A stretch of DNA of 64,000 nt from Leucobacter soli. GTDB lineage: Bacteria > Actinomycetota > Actinomycetes > Actinomycetales > Microbacteriaceae. Both the position numbers and the translations under genes were made by a program. Numbering within the stretch: the first letter of the stretch is position 1; each line of letters begins with the position of its first letter. The stretch lies in assembly GCF_910593785.1 (NCBI RefSeq), contig NZ_CAJVAP010000006.1, positions 1 through 64,000 of the forward strand. The letters are read 5' to 3'. Shown here in pieces: positions 1 to 7,813 of this stretch. The notes under the pieces were generated by a model. The model ran no database searches and had not been told where the DNA came from. It saw only the letters and a list, made by a program, of their open reading frames with translations.

Positions 1-50
1 AGCATGCGGAGCGCACGCTGACGAAGTTCAGGGTCGTATTTGCTTGGCAT
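1..50 (-). CDS. IS3-family transposase OrfA, N-terminal fragment
   Basis: The first 16 residues (MPSKYDPELRQRALRM) are visible and match the usual start of IS3-family OrfA proteins, the small helix-turn-helix subunit that is normally extended by frameshifting into OrfB. AAGGA lies about 10 bases before the ATG. The gene is cut by the left edge of the window. It points away from hsdR. Identification rests on a short but characteristic sequence, so the family is likely and the exact type unknown. Confidence 0.6.
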   Translation of the reverse strand, partial: MPSKYDPELRQRALRM

Positions 51-99
51 CGTAGTTCCATCCTTATATAAAGATCGGAACTGAAACCAGGCCAATTCA
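1..99 (-). mobile_element. End of an IS3-family insertion sequence
   Basis: A minus-strand reading frame that begins at 50 has the typical N-terminus of an actinobacterial IS3-family OrfA, and a GGA-rich ribosome site precedes it. HsdR protein similarity on the plus strand resumes abruptly at about 100-103, after an in-frame stop at 82-84. I therefore place the element's outer end between 82 and 103; 99 fits best because the element would then end in TGA...on its own strand, as IS3 ends often do. The rest of the element lies left of the window, so the other end, the target duplication and the exact group cannot be checked. Confidence 0.6.
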
Positions 100-1518
100 A
101 ACTACATTCTTGAGCACTTTGACCAGAAGACGAAACGTCAAGAAGGCTACGCGCTCGGGGAGCGTCGCGTGAAGGGCTTCAACTCCATCTTCGCCACCGC
201 ATCCATCACCGCGGCCCGCACCTACTACCAAGAGTTCAAAAACCAGCAAGAGGCACTGCTCCCGGATCAGCGGCTCAAGGTCGCGACAATCTTCTCCTAT
301 GCAGCAAACCCCGACAGCGAAGACGGATTACTCGACGAGGAAGGCTTCGAAACCGACGCCCTCTCCGGCGATGCACGTAGCTTTCTCGAGACCGCGATCT
401 CTGATTACAACCGCATGTTCGGCACCAGCTTCGACACGAGCTCCGATAGCTTCCAGAACTACTACAAGGACCTCTCGCAACGACTCAAGACCCGCGAGAT
501 CGATCTCGTCATCGTGGTGAACATGTTCCTCACCGGCTTCGACGCCACCACCCTCAACACGCTGTGGGTGGATAAGAACCTCCGCAGTCACGGCCTCATT
601 CAGGCGTACTCGCGTACGAACCGCATCTTGAACTCCGTGAAGACATACGGCAACATTGTGAACTTCCGCGACCTCGAAGAAGCCACGAACGACGCGATCG
701 CCCTGTTCGGCAACAGAGACGCCACAGGCATCGTGTTGCTGAAGCCGTACCGTGAGTACTTCGAGCAATATGCCGAGAAAGTCACGCAGCTCATGCAGCA
801 GTACCAGCCAGGTGCGCTGATCGTGGGCGAAGAGAGCCAGGTCGAGTTCGTGAAGCTCTACGGTGAGATTCTCAAGCTCCGCAATATCCTCACCTCGTTT
901 GATGACTTCGAGAACGACGAGATCCTCTCTGCCAGGGACATACAGGACTACCAGTCCACCTACCTCGATCTCTGGAACGAACGTAAGCGCGCGACCCAGA
1001 GCGAGAAGGAAAGCATCATCGAGGACGTGGTCTTCGAGATCGAACTGATCAAACAGGTCGAGATCAACGTTGACTACATCCTGCTGCTCGTGCAGAAGTA
1101 CCGTGAAGAACGCGGCGACGGCGAAGACAAAGAGCTGCGTTCAGGCATCAGCCGTGCGATCGATTCAAGCCCGTCACTGCGGAACAAGAAGGACCTCATC
1201 GAGAACTTTGTCGATTCCGTCTCGGTGAAGGGCGAGATCGAGGCCGAGTGGCAGGCGTATGTAGCGGCGCAGCGCGAGAAGGAACTCGCCGAGATCATTT
1301 CGACCGAGAATCTGAAGCCCGAAGAGACCGAACGGTTCATCGATGCCGCGTTCCGTGACGGCCAGCTTCGCACGACGGGCACGGCGATCACGAAGGTGCT
1401 GCCACCGGTGTCGCGGTTCTCGAAAGACAAGGGACACCGCGAAAAGAAACAACGCGTGATCCAGCTGCTGGGTGAGTTCTTCGACCGATTCTTCGGACTG
1501 ACTACGGGTGGAAGTTAA
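100..1518 (+). pseudogene. hsdR: Type I restriction enzyme R subunit (HsdR), 5'-truncated by IS
   Basis: This is the C-terminal part (about 470 residues) of HsdR, the ATP-dependent DNA translocase and endonuclease subunit of type I restriction systems; full-length proteins have about 1000 residues. Similarity starts at YILEHFDQKTKR (103-138) and continues through GFNSIFA. Helicase motif VI is seen as QAYSRTNRI (about 601-627), after the VDKNL and HGLIQ block. The C-terminus ends in the usual FFGL-type tail. The nuclease domain and motifs I-V are missing, and an in-frame stop lies at 82-84 just inside the IS end. A GTG at 169 could start translation, but the product could not cleave or translocate. 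Base composition is visibly less G/C-rich than in the genes that follow, which suggests acquired DNA. Confidence 0.85.
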
Positions 1519-1603
1519 CGGCTCCTAGCCGTTGATACTCAAGGACCTCTCGACTCTGCTCCACAGATTCTCGTTCCAACCCTCCCCCACTGTGGCCGCT
1601 CGA

Positions 1604-1628
1604 CCCCCTGCCTGTGGCAGGGGGTTTT
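1604..1628 (+). terminator. Rho-independent terminator after hsdR remnant
   Basis: A perfect 9-bp stem (CCCCCTGCC / GGCAGGGGG) with a TGT loop is followed by TTTT. It lies 86 bases after the hsdR stop codon and separates this remnant from the catabolic region. The rest of the 1519-1836 gap shows no credible gene. Confidence 0.75.
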
Positions 1629-1754
1629 CGCTTCCTCGGAGCCGTCGCCCTCGTGATGCGGAGACGCGGGCGGATGACCATGTACACCGGGCTGATGAAC
1701 GCGTATACCGGGCAGATGGTGAGGGAGCACAGCACCGGCGATCGGGTGCATGCA

Positions 1755-1783
1755 TTGATCTCGTTCCGGCCGGGCATCAGAAT
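1755..1783 (+). promoter_or_regulatory. Possible promoter for the PucR-type regulator
   Basis: TTGATC (1755-1760) and CAGAAT (1778-1783) are 17 bases apart, which would give a leader of about 47 bases before the GTG at 1837. The -10 box is weak, so this is only a candidate. Confidence 0.3.
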
Positions 1784-1836
1784 AGATCCAATCAACGTTC
1801 CCCAGCGATCGAGGAAGATGTCGAGGTGCGTGTCCG

Positions 1837-4056
1837 GTGACTTGGGCGAGAAAACTCCAGCGCGTGCTCGTCGGAGACGCGACGGTAGCCGAGGCCTGCT
1901 CCATGATCGCCGGAGAGGCCCAGGCGCTCACCGGCGCTGCCGCGGCTCACATGTGGCGGTATGCGCGGGCCTCCGGCGAACTGGTGCTGGAAACCGGGGT
2001 GGAGCGTCGCCGAGTCAGCTGGGTCCCTGAAAGCACCGAGAACGCGAAGAGCACGGAGACCGCGAGTTCTGTGCTGCTCGCGCAGCACATGCACCCGGAC
2101 CTTTCCGAGCGGACTCCGCGCACGAACACGAACACGAATGCGGATGTGAGTGCCGTGGATCTGGTAGCCGCGGGAGATCTCGCAGGCGTGCTCGTGCTGG
2201 AGGGTGCGGGGTCCGCGGTCTCCGAGAGCGACTTCGAGGAGTTCCTGCTCAACGCCTCCGCTGCGCTCTCCAACGTGATCACACTTGAGGAGGCGCGCAC
2301 CGAGCAGCAGCAGCTGGCCACGGTCGCCAAGCTGGCGCTCGAACTGTCGTCGAACCTCGATATCGAGTTCGTGCTCTCGACGATGCTCAATCAGATCCGC
2401 GATCTCGCGGGCGTGCCGATCGCCTACATCATGATGCTCGATCAGTCTTCTTCCCAGCTGTTCATGCGGGCCTCGGTCGGGTTGACCGACCCCGAATACT
2501 ACGGAAAGGTGAGGCTCAAGCTCGGGGTGGGGCTCGGCGGCAAGGCGGTGGAGATCGGGCAGATCTACTACACCGATGACTATCTGACCGATGAACGGTT
2601 CATCCGCGACAGCGACGTGGACGACGCGGACCTCAGGGAGGGGATCCGAAGCGTGATCGGGGTGCCGATGCTCGTCGAGGATCAGTTCGTCGGGCTGCTC
2701 TGCCTCGCCGACAGAGAGGTCCGCACTTTCTCGGATTCGATCCTGGATCTGCTGGAACGGCTCGCCCAGCACGCGGGGCGGGCGGTGCAGAACGCGAGCC
2801 TGTACGAGCGCGGCACCTCTGCGCTGTCAGAGGTTCAGCGCGACAGCGATGAGGCCCAGCACAGGATCCTGGTGCTCATGCGCCAGATCGAGGCTCGGCG
2901 CGCGCTCAACGAGATCATGCTGCGCGACGGCGGGTTGGACGGCCTTCTGGCCTGGCTCAGACAGGTCGCGGGCGGAGCGATCGTCGCGCTCGACGAGCAT
3001 CACGCTCCCTTCGGTTCGCAGGGGGACCCCGACAGGGTTGCGGAGCTGCAGGAGTTCGCTTTCGCGCGAGCGCATCATCGGGGCCCGGAGGGTGCCGAGA
3101 AGCACTCTCGCCGCCCTCGGTCTGCGGCCCCGCCGGGGCGTGAGAAACGGTCGGGCGGGATGGACGGTCGTCGGATCATGTCGGTGCCGATCACCGCGGC
3201 GGGGGTGGTGCTCGGCAGCATCTGGTGCAACGCGGCGAATACGGATGTCGACGGGCTCGGGGAGGTCTTGGAGGAGGGAGCCAATGCGGTGGCCCTCGAG
3301 CTGCTGCGCGAGCGGTCGGTCGCGGAGGTGGCCGAGCGTCTCGGCCGGGAGCTCATCGTCGAGATCTTCGGTCGAGGGGAGTCCGACGCCGAGGTGCTCG
3401 AGCGACGAGCACGAGGCCTCGGCATCGAACTGAACACGATGGCTCGTTTCTGCATTGTCTGGCCTTACGCGAGAGACAGCGAATCGGCGGTGGCCGCGCT
3501 CGCTCCTTGCATCTTGGCCTCGGAGTTCCGCGGCGCTCTCGTCGTTCTGCTCACCGACGCCTATGAAGGGTTCGCAGACACGCTCGAGGGTGTGCTCGAG
3601 GCGGCGAGCGCGCGCGAGAGCGGTGCGGTGATCAGCACCGTGGGATGGCGGAGCCCCCATCTCGCCACCGAGTTCGCGCTGGCGGAGCGCCTGGTGAAGG
3701 TCGCGGCGGGGAGCAGCCGTCAGAAACGGGTGCTCGATCTGGATCGGGCGCGTGTGCTCGGCCTGCTGCTCGGCTCGGTCGACGGGATGGAAACGCTCGA
3801 CTCGTTTGCGGAGATGGCTCTCGGACCGATTCTGCGCCACGCTTCCGGCGACCTGGGCGAGCTGGTGACGACTCTCGAGACCTATCTCGCCTGCAGGCAG
3901 AGCCCTCAGAAGACCGCCGAGCAGCTGTATGTGCATGTCAACACGGTCTACTATCGCGTGAATCTGATCAAGAAGCTGCTCGAAAGCGATCTCTCCGACC
4001 CGCTCCAGGTGCTCGATTTGCAGATCGCGTGCCTCATTCGTCGGTTCTTGAAGTAG
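1837..4056 (+). CDS. GAF-domain PucR/CdaR-type transcriptional regulator
   Basis: A 739-residue regulator. Residues 1-150 look like a degenerate sensory domain. Residues about 150-325 form a clear GAF domain, recognisable by the GVGLGGKAVEIG and IGVPM segments. The last 65 residues (675-739) are the PucR C-terminal helix-turn-helix, with the typical TAEQLYVHVNTVYYRVNLI pattern. Such proteins bind a small effector through the GAF domain and switch adjacent catabolic operons. It sits directly upstream of, and in the same direction as, the CoA-transferase/ABC/beta-oxidation genes, so it is the obvious candidate regulator of that cluster. The GTG at 1837 has no strong ribosome site; the start could lie downstream, for example at the ATG at 1903. 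Confidence 0.85.
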   Translation: MTWARKLQRVLVGDATVAEACSMIAGEAQALTGAAAAHMWRYARASGELVLETGVERRRVSWVPESTENAKSTETASSVLLAQHMHPDLSERTPRTNTNTNADVSAVDLVAAGDLAGVLVLEGAGSAVSESDFEEFLLNASAALSNVITLEEARTEQQQLATVAKLALELSSNLDIEFVLSTMLNQIRDLAGVPIAYIMMLDQSSSQLFMRASVGLTDPEYYGKVRLKLGVGLGGKAVEIGQIYYTDDYLTDERFIRDSDVDDADLREGIRSVIGVPMLVEDQFVGLLCLADREVRTFSDSILDLLERLAQHAGRAVQNASLYERGTSALSEVQRDSDEAQHRILVLMRQIEARRALNEIMLRDGGLDGLLAWLRQVAGGAIVALDEHHAPFGSQGDPDRVAELQEFAFARAHHRGPEGAEKHSRRPRSAAPPGREKRSGGMDGRRIMSVPITAAGVVLGSIWCNAANTDVDGLGEVLEEGANAVALELLRERSVAEVAERLGRELIVEIFGRGESDAEVLERRARGLGIELNTMARFCIVWPYARDSESAVAALAPCILASEFRGALVVLLTDAYEGFADTLEGVLEAASARESGAVISTVGWRSPHLATEFALAERLVKVAAGSSRQKRVLDLDRARVLGLLLGSVDGMETLDSFAEMALGPILRHASGDLGELVTTLETYLACRQSPQKTAEQLYVHVNTVYYRVNLIKKLLESDLSDPLQVLDLQIACLIRRFLK

Positions 4057-4151
4057 CGTCTGCGAGTCTCCCCGCGGAAGCCGGCGCAAGTCGCCGAGCA
4101 TCGGCGCAAGTCGGAGCGCAGCGTTGCGGTAGCCGCATGAGTATGCGCCAA

Positions 4152-4168
4152 TTGGATTCAGAGTCCAA
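4152..4168 (+). promoter_or_regulatory. 17-bp palindrome, candidate operator
   Basis: TTGGATTCAGAGTCCAA is symmetric at 7 of 8 base pairs around a central A. It lies in the 287-base gap between the regulator and the first catabolic gene, 176 bases before the CoA-transferase start. That is a sensible place for the PucR-type protein to bind. An additional short repeat (CGGCGCAAGTCG, two copies) lies at about 4081-4113. The rest of the gap shows no gene. Confidence 0.35.
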
Positions 4169-4343
4169 CACAATGGGGTAGGTATGTGTGATCGCACCAT
4201 TGTTGCCCTGCGATGGCGCGCCCACAATAGTGACAGACGACAGAGACGCTGGGGCCTCGGGTGATATGCAGTTCGATTCACGGAATCGCCTCAGTGCTGA
4301 GAGACGCGTCAATCCACCGGCATTCACTAACACGGGAGATATC

Positions 4344-5543
4344 ATGTCGCCGCTTCCATTGGCGGGAGTACGAGTTCTGGATCTTACGCACGCCTTGGCG
4401 GGTCCATTCGCAACCATGATCCTGGGCGATATGGGCGCGGAGATCATCAAGATCGAGTCGCCCAAGGGCGATCTGACCAGGACCACCCCGCCGATCTACC
4501 TCGACGGCACCTCGCTCTACTTCATCTCGAACAACCGAAACAAGAAGAGCGTGCTCCTCGACCTCAAGAGCGAGGTCGGCAAGGCCGCGTTCAACGACCT
4601 GGTAGCGGCGGCCGACGCCGTCATCTACAACTACTCGAACGGCGTGGCCCGCAGGCTCGGCATCGAGCACGACGACCTCGCCGCCATCAACCCCAACATC
4701 ATCACCGTGAGCATCACCGGTTTCGGCGAAGAGGGGCCCGAGGCCGACAGGCCCGCGGTCGACCTGATCGCGCAGGCGCTCTCGGGCGCGATGAGCATCA
4801 CCGGCGAACCCGGCGGCGAGCCGGTGCGCAGCGGTGTGCCGACCGCGGACATCCCCGCCGGCATGTACGCCTGCATCGGGCTGCTCGCCGGTCTGCACGC
4901 GCGCCGCGAGCTGGGGCACGGGCTCCGGGTGGACACCTCGCTGTTCCACGCGCAGCTCTCGTTGCTGAACTACGAGGCGTCCCTGACGAAGTACACCGGG
5001 GTCGAGATCGGCCCGCAGGGCTCGGGGCACACGGGCAATGCGCTCGCGCAGGCCTTCCGCACGAGCGACGGCTGGCTGGTGATCGATGCGGGGTTCAACC
5101 ACCACTTCAAGCAGCTCTGCCGACTCATCGGCATTCCGGAGGCGGCGGAGAACCCGCGCTGGCAGGAGCGCGAAGGCCGCCGTCAGGATCGGGTGGAGCT
5201 GACCCGGATGGTTCAGGATGTGCTGGCCACCCAGACCACCAAGCACTGGCACGGCATTCTGGCGCCCGAGGGCATTCTCTGCGCACCGGTCAATGGTGTG
5301 CTCGATGCCCTGGATCATCCTCAGAGCAAGGCTTACTCGGCGACGAGGCCCCTGTCGTTCGAGGACAACACCGTCGAGGTGCTGACCACGCCGCTGTGGT
5401 TCGACAAGCAGACCGAGCATCCGATGCAGGATCCGCCGGGGCTCGGAGAGCACACCCGAGAAATACTCACCACTGTTCTGGGCTACGACGAGGAGCGCGT
5501 GGAGCGCGTGCTTCGCGAGGGCACCGGCAAGAAGGGAAACTAG
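4344..5543 (+). CDS. Class III (CaiB/BaiF-type) CoA-transferase
   Basis: A 399-residue protein of the family that includes formyl-CoA transferase (Frc) and CaiB. These enzymes move CoA between carboxylic acids through an aspartyl-CoA thioester. The N-terminus LAGVRVLDLTHALAGP is diagnostic. The catalytic aspartate is predicted to be D169 in ADIPAG, the same number as in Frc. The start at 4344 has a GGGAG ribosome site 5 bases upstream; in-frame codons further upstream encode non-family sequence. This is the first structural gene of the catabolic cluster, 6 bases before the FAD enzyme. It probably activates the acid made from the imported compound. The acceptor and donor acids are unknown. Confidence 0.9.
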   Translation: MSPLPLAGVRVLDLTHALAGPFATMILGDMGAEIIKIESPKGDLTRTTPPIYLDGTSLYFISNNRNKKSVLLDLKSEVGKAAFNDLVAAADAVIYNYSNGVARRLGIEHDDLAAINPNIITVSITGFGEEGPEADRPAVDLIAQALSGAMSITGEPGGEPVRSGVPTADIPAGMYACIGLLAGLHARRELGHGLRVDTSLFHAQLSLLNYEASLTKYTGVEIGPQGSGHTGNALAQAFRTSDGWLVIDAGFNHHFKQLCRLIGIPEAAENPRWQEREGRRQDRVELTRMVQDVLATQTTKHWHGILAPEGILCAPVNGVLDALDHPQSKAYSATRPLSFEDNTVEVLTTPLWFDKQTEHPMQDPPGLGEHTREILTTVLGYDEERVERVLREGTGKKGN

Positions 5544-5549
5544 AGAATA

Positions 5550-6746
5550 ATGATCCTTGATCGTGGAGAGGTCATCGTCGTCGGCGGTGGCATCGTGGGA
5601 ACGACCACGGCCTGGTTCCTGGCCGAACGCGGAGTCGACGTGGTGCTCGTGGAGCAGGAGGACCTCGCCTACGGGGCCTCGGGCCGCAACATGGGCTTCC
5701 TGGTCATAAGCAATCGCTGCAGCGGAATCGAGCTCGATTTCGCTCTGCACGGAAGGTCTCTCTACGAGGGCTTCTCGGAGCAGCTCGGCAACACGTTCGA
5801 ATACCGTTCGAGCGGCGGTCTCGCGTTCTTCAACGACGAGGCAGACGCCGCGCTCTTCCGCGAGTTCGCGGAGGAGCGCCGGTCGGTGGGTCTCACCACG
5901 GACTACCTCGAGCCCTCCGAGGTGCGCGAGGTAGCGCCGATTCTGACGGGCGACGTGGTCGGCGGCGTCTTCTGCGCCGAGGACGGCATGATCCGGACCC
6001 CGAAGTTCGTTGCGGCGCTCGGCGCGGAGTGCGCGCGGCGCGGTGTGCGCATCCACACGCAGACGACCGCGACGCGCTTGAAGCGCGGTGCGGACGGCAA
6101 AGTGATCGGCGTCGAGACGACGCGCGGTCAGGTGCTGGGAGACCGTGTGGTCTGGGCCGCCGGCGTCTGGAGCAAGCTGCTGGCCGATGAGGGCATCGAG
6201 ATCAACATGGAAATCGAGCGGCTCGGCGCGCTGCTCACGACCCCGATCGCCGAGACGGTCGATCCCGTGCTCTACGGTCCGTCGATCGCCACGATGTACC
6301 GTCACTTCCGCACGCTCTCCTCCTTCGAGTCGACCTATGCGGACCGTCAGGAGCTGCTCTCCGGCAAATTCACCCAGAACATCAATCAGATCGACGGCGG
6401 CAACCTGATGCTCGGGTGCCCGATGGACTACCCGAACTCCTTCGAGGATCACCCCCCTGTCGACGGCCTGATGCGGGCGCTCAACGAGTTCCGGCGCAGC
6501 TGCCCGGACCTGAAGGTCGGCATCGAGCGGGTGTGGGCGGGCCTCGTGCCCAGCGTCAAGGACGGGCTGCCCATCATCGGCGATATCAAGGAGGCCCCGG
6601 GGCTTCTCATCGCGACCGGGCACGAGCACGGAAACGTCGCCGGCCCGGCGACCGGCGAACTGATCGCCCAGCTGGTCACGGGCGAGGAGTCGTCGTTCGA
6701 CGTCGAGCGCTTCTCCCCCTACCGCGAGGGGCTGATCGCGGCATGA
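5550..6746 (+). CDS. FAD-dependent oxidoreductase (DAO family)
   Basis: A 398-residue flavoprotein of the D-amino-acid/glycine/sarcosine oxidase (DAO) family. The dinucleotide-binding glycines are seen at G12-G17 (VVGGGIVG), followed by an acidic residue at the end of strand 2 (LVEQED). The C-terminal ATGHEHGNVAGPATG segment is the usual second flavin contact. These enzymes oxidise a C-N bond of secondary or primary amines, giving an imine that hydrolyses to an aldehyde or keto acid. The aldehyde dehydrogenase further down the cluster would fit as a follow-on step. The gene begins 6 bases after the CoA-transferase stop and overlaps the ATGA of the next reading frame. The exact substrate cannot be read from the sequence. 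Confidence 0.85.
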   Translation: MILDRGEVIVVGGGIVGTTTAWFLAERGVDVVLVEQEDLAYGASGRNMGFLVISNRCSGIELDFALHGRSLYEGFSEQLGNTFEYRSSGGLAFFNDEADAALFREFAEERRSVGLTTDYLEPSEVREVAPILTGDVVGGVFCAEDGMIRTPKFVAALGAECARRGVRIHTQTTATRLKRGADGKVIGVETTRGQVLGDRVVWAAGVWSKLLADEGIEINMEIERLGALLTTPIAETVDPVLYGPSIATMYRHFRTLSSFESTYADRQELLSGKFTQNINQIDGGNLMLGCPMDYPNSFEDHPPVDGLMRALNEFRRSCPDLKVGIERVWAGLVPSVKDGLPIIGDIKEAPGLLIATGHEHGNVAGPATGELIAQLVTGEESSFDVERFSPYREGLIAA

Positions 6747-6775
6747 CCACTACGAACAAGACAGGGAGAGGCGAA

Positions 6776-7588
6776 ATGGAATTCGAGACACTGACCGTCG
6801 ACCGCGACGGACCCATCTGGCGCGTCGCGATCAACAGGCCGGATCAGCGCAATGCGCTCAACTGGGCCTTCCACACAGAGTTTGCGCAGCTGCTCGACAT
6901 CGCCGAGGATGACCCTGAGATGAAGGTCATGACGCTGGTCGGCAACGGCCCCGTCTTCTCGGCGGGTGGCGACATCCGCGAGGCCGCTCAGGGATACATC
7001 GACGAGGCGATCGCCTCCGGGCGGCCGAAGCACCAGGTGCCGCAGCTGCCCCGAGCCTGGTACTTCCGCAAGTTCCTGATCTCGGGTGTGCACGGCTATG
7101 TCGGCCCCGAGGCCAACCTGCTGCTGGGGTGCTGCGACTTCGTGGTGGCCGCCGAGAAGACGAAGTTCAGCTTCGAGGTGCTGCGCGGCGGTGGCGAGGG
7201 CTTCACGAGCTCGATCCTGTCGATGATGCTGCCGATGCGGGTCATGCTGAGGCTGTTCACGCAGGGATCGTGGTTCGACTCTGAGCAGGCGCTCAACTGG
7301 GACTATGTGAACCGGGTTGTTCCCGCCGACGGCGTGCGCTCCGAGCTCGAATCGTGGGCTCAGGAGCTCGCGAAGCTTCCGACGGAGCAGGTCGCCGCGT
7401 CGAAGGAATACATGCATCGAATCTACGAGCTCAAGGGCCTGTCGAACATCGTCGGCGTGGGCAACCATAATTCGGGGCATGGCGGTTCCGACGGAAAGGA
7501 GTTCTACCGACTTCTGCTCGAGAAGGGGATGCGCGAAGCGCTGAAGTATCGCGACGACGGGTACAGCCCTTCGCACAGTCAGGTGTAG
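6776..7588 (+). CDS. Atypical enoyl-CoA hydratase/isomerase-family protein
   Basis: A 270-residue crotonase-fold protein. The first oxyanion-hole segment is normal (SAGGDI). The second, usually GGGxELA, is replaced by GYVGPEANLLLGCCDF, and the region expected to bring the catalytic glutamates reads FEVLRGGGEGF. It is therefore a divergent crotonase whose reaction (hydration, isomerisation or C-C/C-X cleavage) is open. I chose the ATG at 6776 because GGGAGAGG lies 5 bases upstream; an alternative ATG at 6743 overlaps the FAD gene stop and would add 11 residues. It is the last gene before a structured gap of 225 bases. Confidence 0.8.
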   Translation: MEFETLTVDRDGPIWRVAINRPDQRNALNWAFHTEFAQLLDIAEDDPEMKVMTLVGNGPVFSAGGDIREAAQGYIDEAIASGRPKHQVPQLPRAWYFRKFLISGVHGYVGPEANLLLGCCDFVVAAEKTKFSFEVLRGGGEGFTSSILSMMLPMRVMLRLFTQGSWFDSEQALNWDYVNRVVPADGVRSELESWAQELAKLPTEQVAASKEYMHRIYELKGLSNIVGVGNHNSGHGGSDGKEFYRLLLEKGMREALKYRDDGYSPSHSQV

Positions 7589-7620
7589 GAATACGGATTT
7601 CTCGTTAGCGGCGGGCAAGC

Positions 7621-7652
7621 ATCCCGACGATGCAACGAAGTATCGTCGGGAT
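7621..7652 (+). promoter_or_regulatory. Perfect 11-bp stem-loop after the crotonase gene
   Basis: ATCCCGACGAT (7621-7631) and ATCGTCGGGAT (7642-7652) pair perfectly across a 10-base loop. No T-run follows, so it may stabilise the upstream mRNA or limit read-through into the transporter genes rather than act as a classical terminator. Confidence 0.6.
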
Positions 7653-7720
7653 CACCCGGTTCTTCTCGGCCGAACCGCCACGCACAAGCCCTGCCGGGTG
7701 GCCGCCCCCGCTACACACAC

Positions 7721-7756
7721 GCCGATCCTCTCGCGGGATCGGCCGGTTCGGCCGAT
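7721..7756 (+). promoter_or_regulatory. Two mutually exclusive hairpins in transporter leader
   Basis: Hairpin A pairs GCCGATCC (7721-7728) with GGATCGGC (7736-7743). Hairpin B pairs ATCGGCCG (7738-7745) with CGGCCGAT (7749-7756) over a 3-base loop. Both are perfect 8-bp stems that share 7738-7743, so only one can form at a time. They end 57 bases before the substrate-binding protein start. Confidence 0.5.
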
Positions 7757-7813
7757 TCACCGGAGCACGCGACTTGCGGCTTTCATCATGATTACGATTC
7801 ACGGGAGTAAGTT

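Noticed and set aside
1614-2030. Open frame overlapping the regulator start
   Set aside because: It begins inside the terminator hairpin and ends within the regulator; no similarity or ribosome site.
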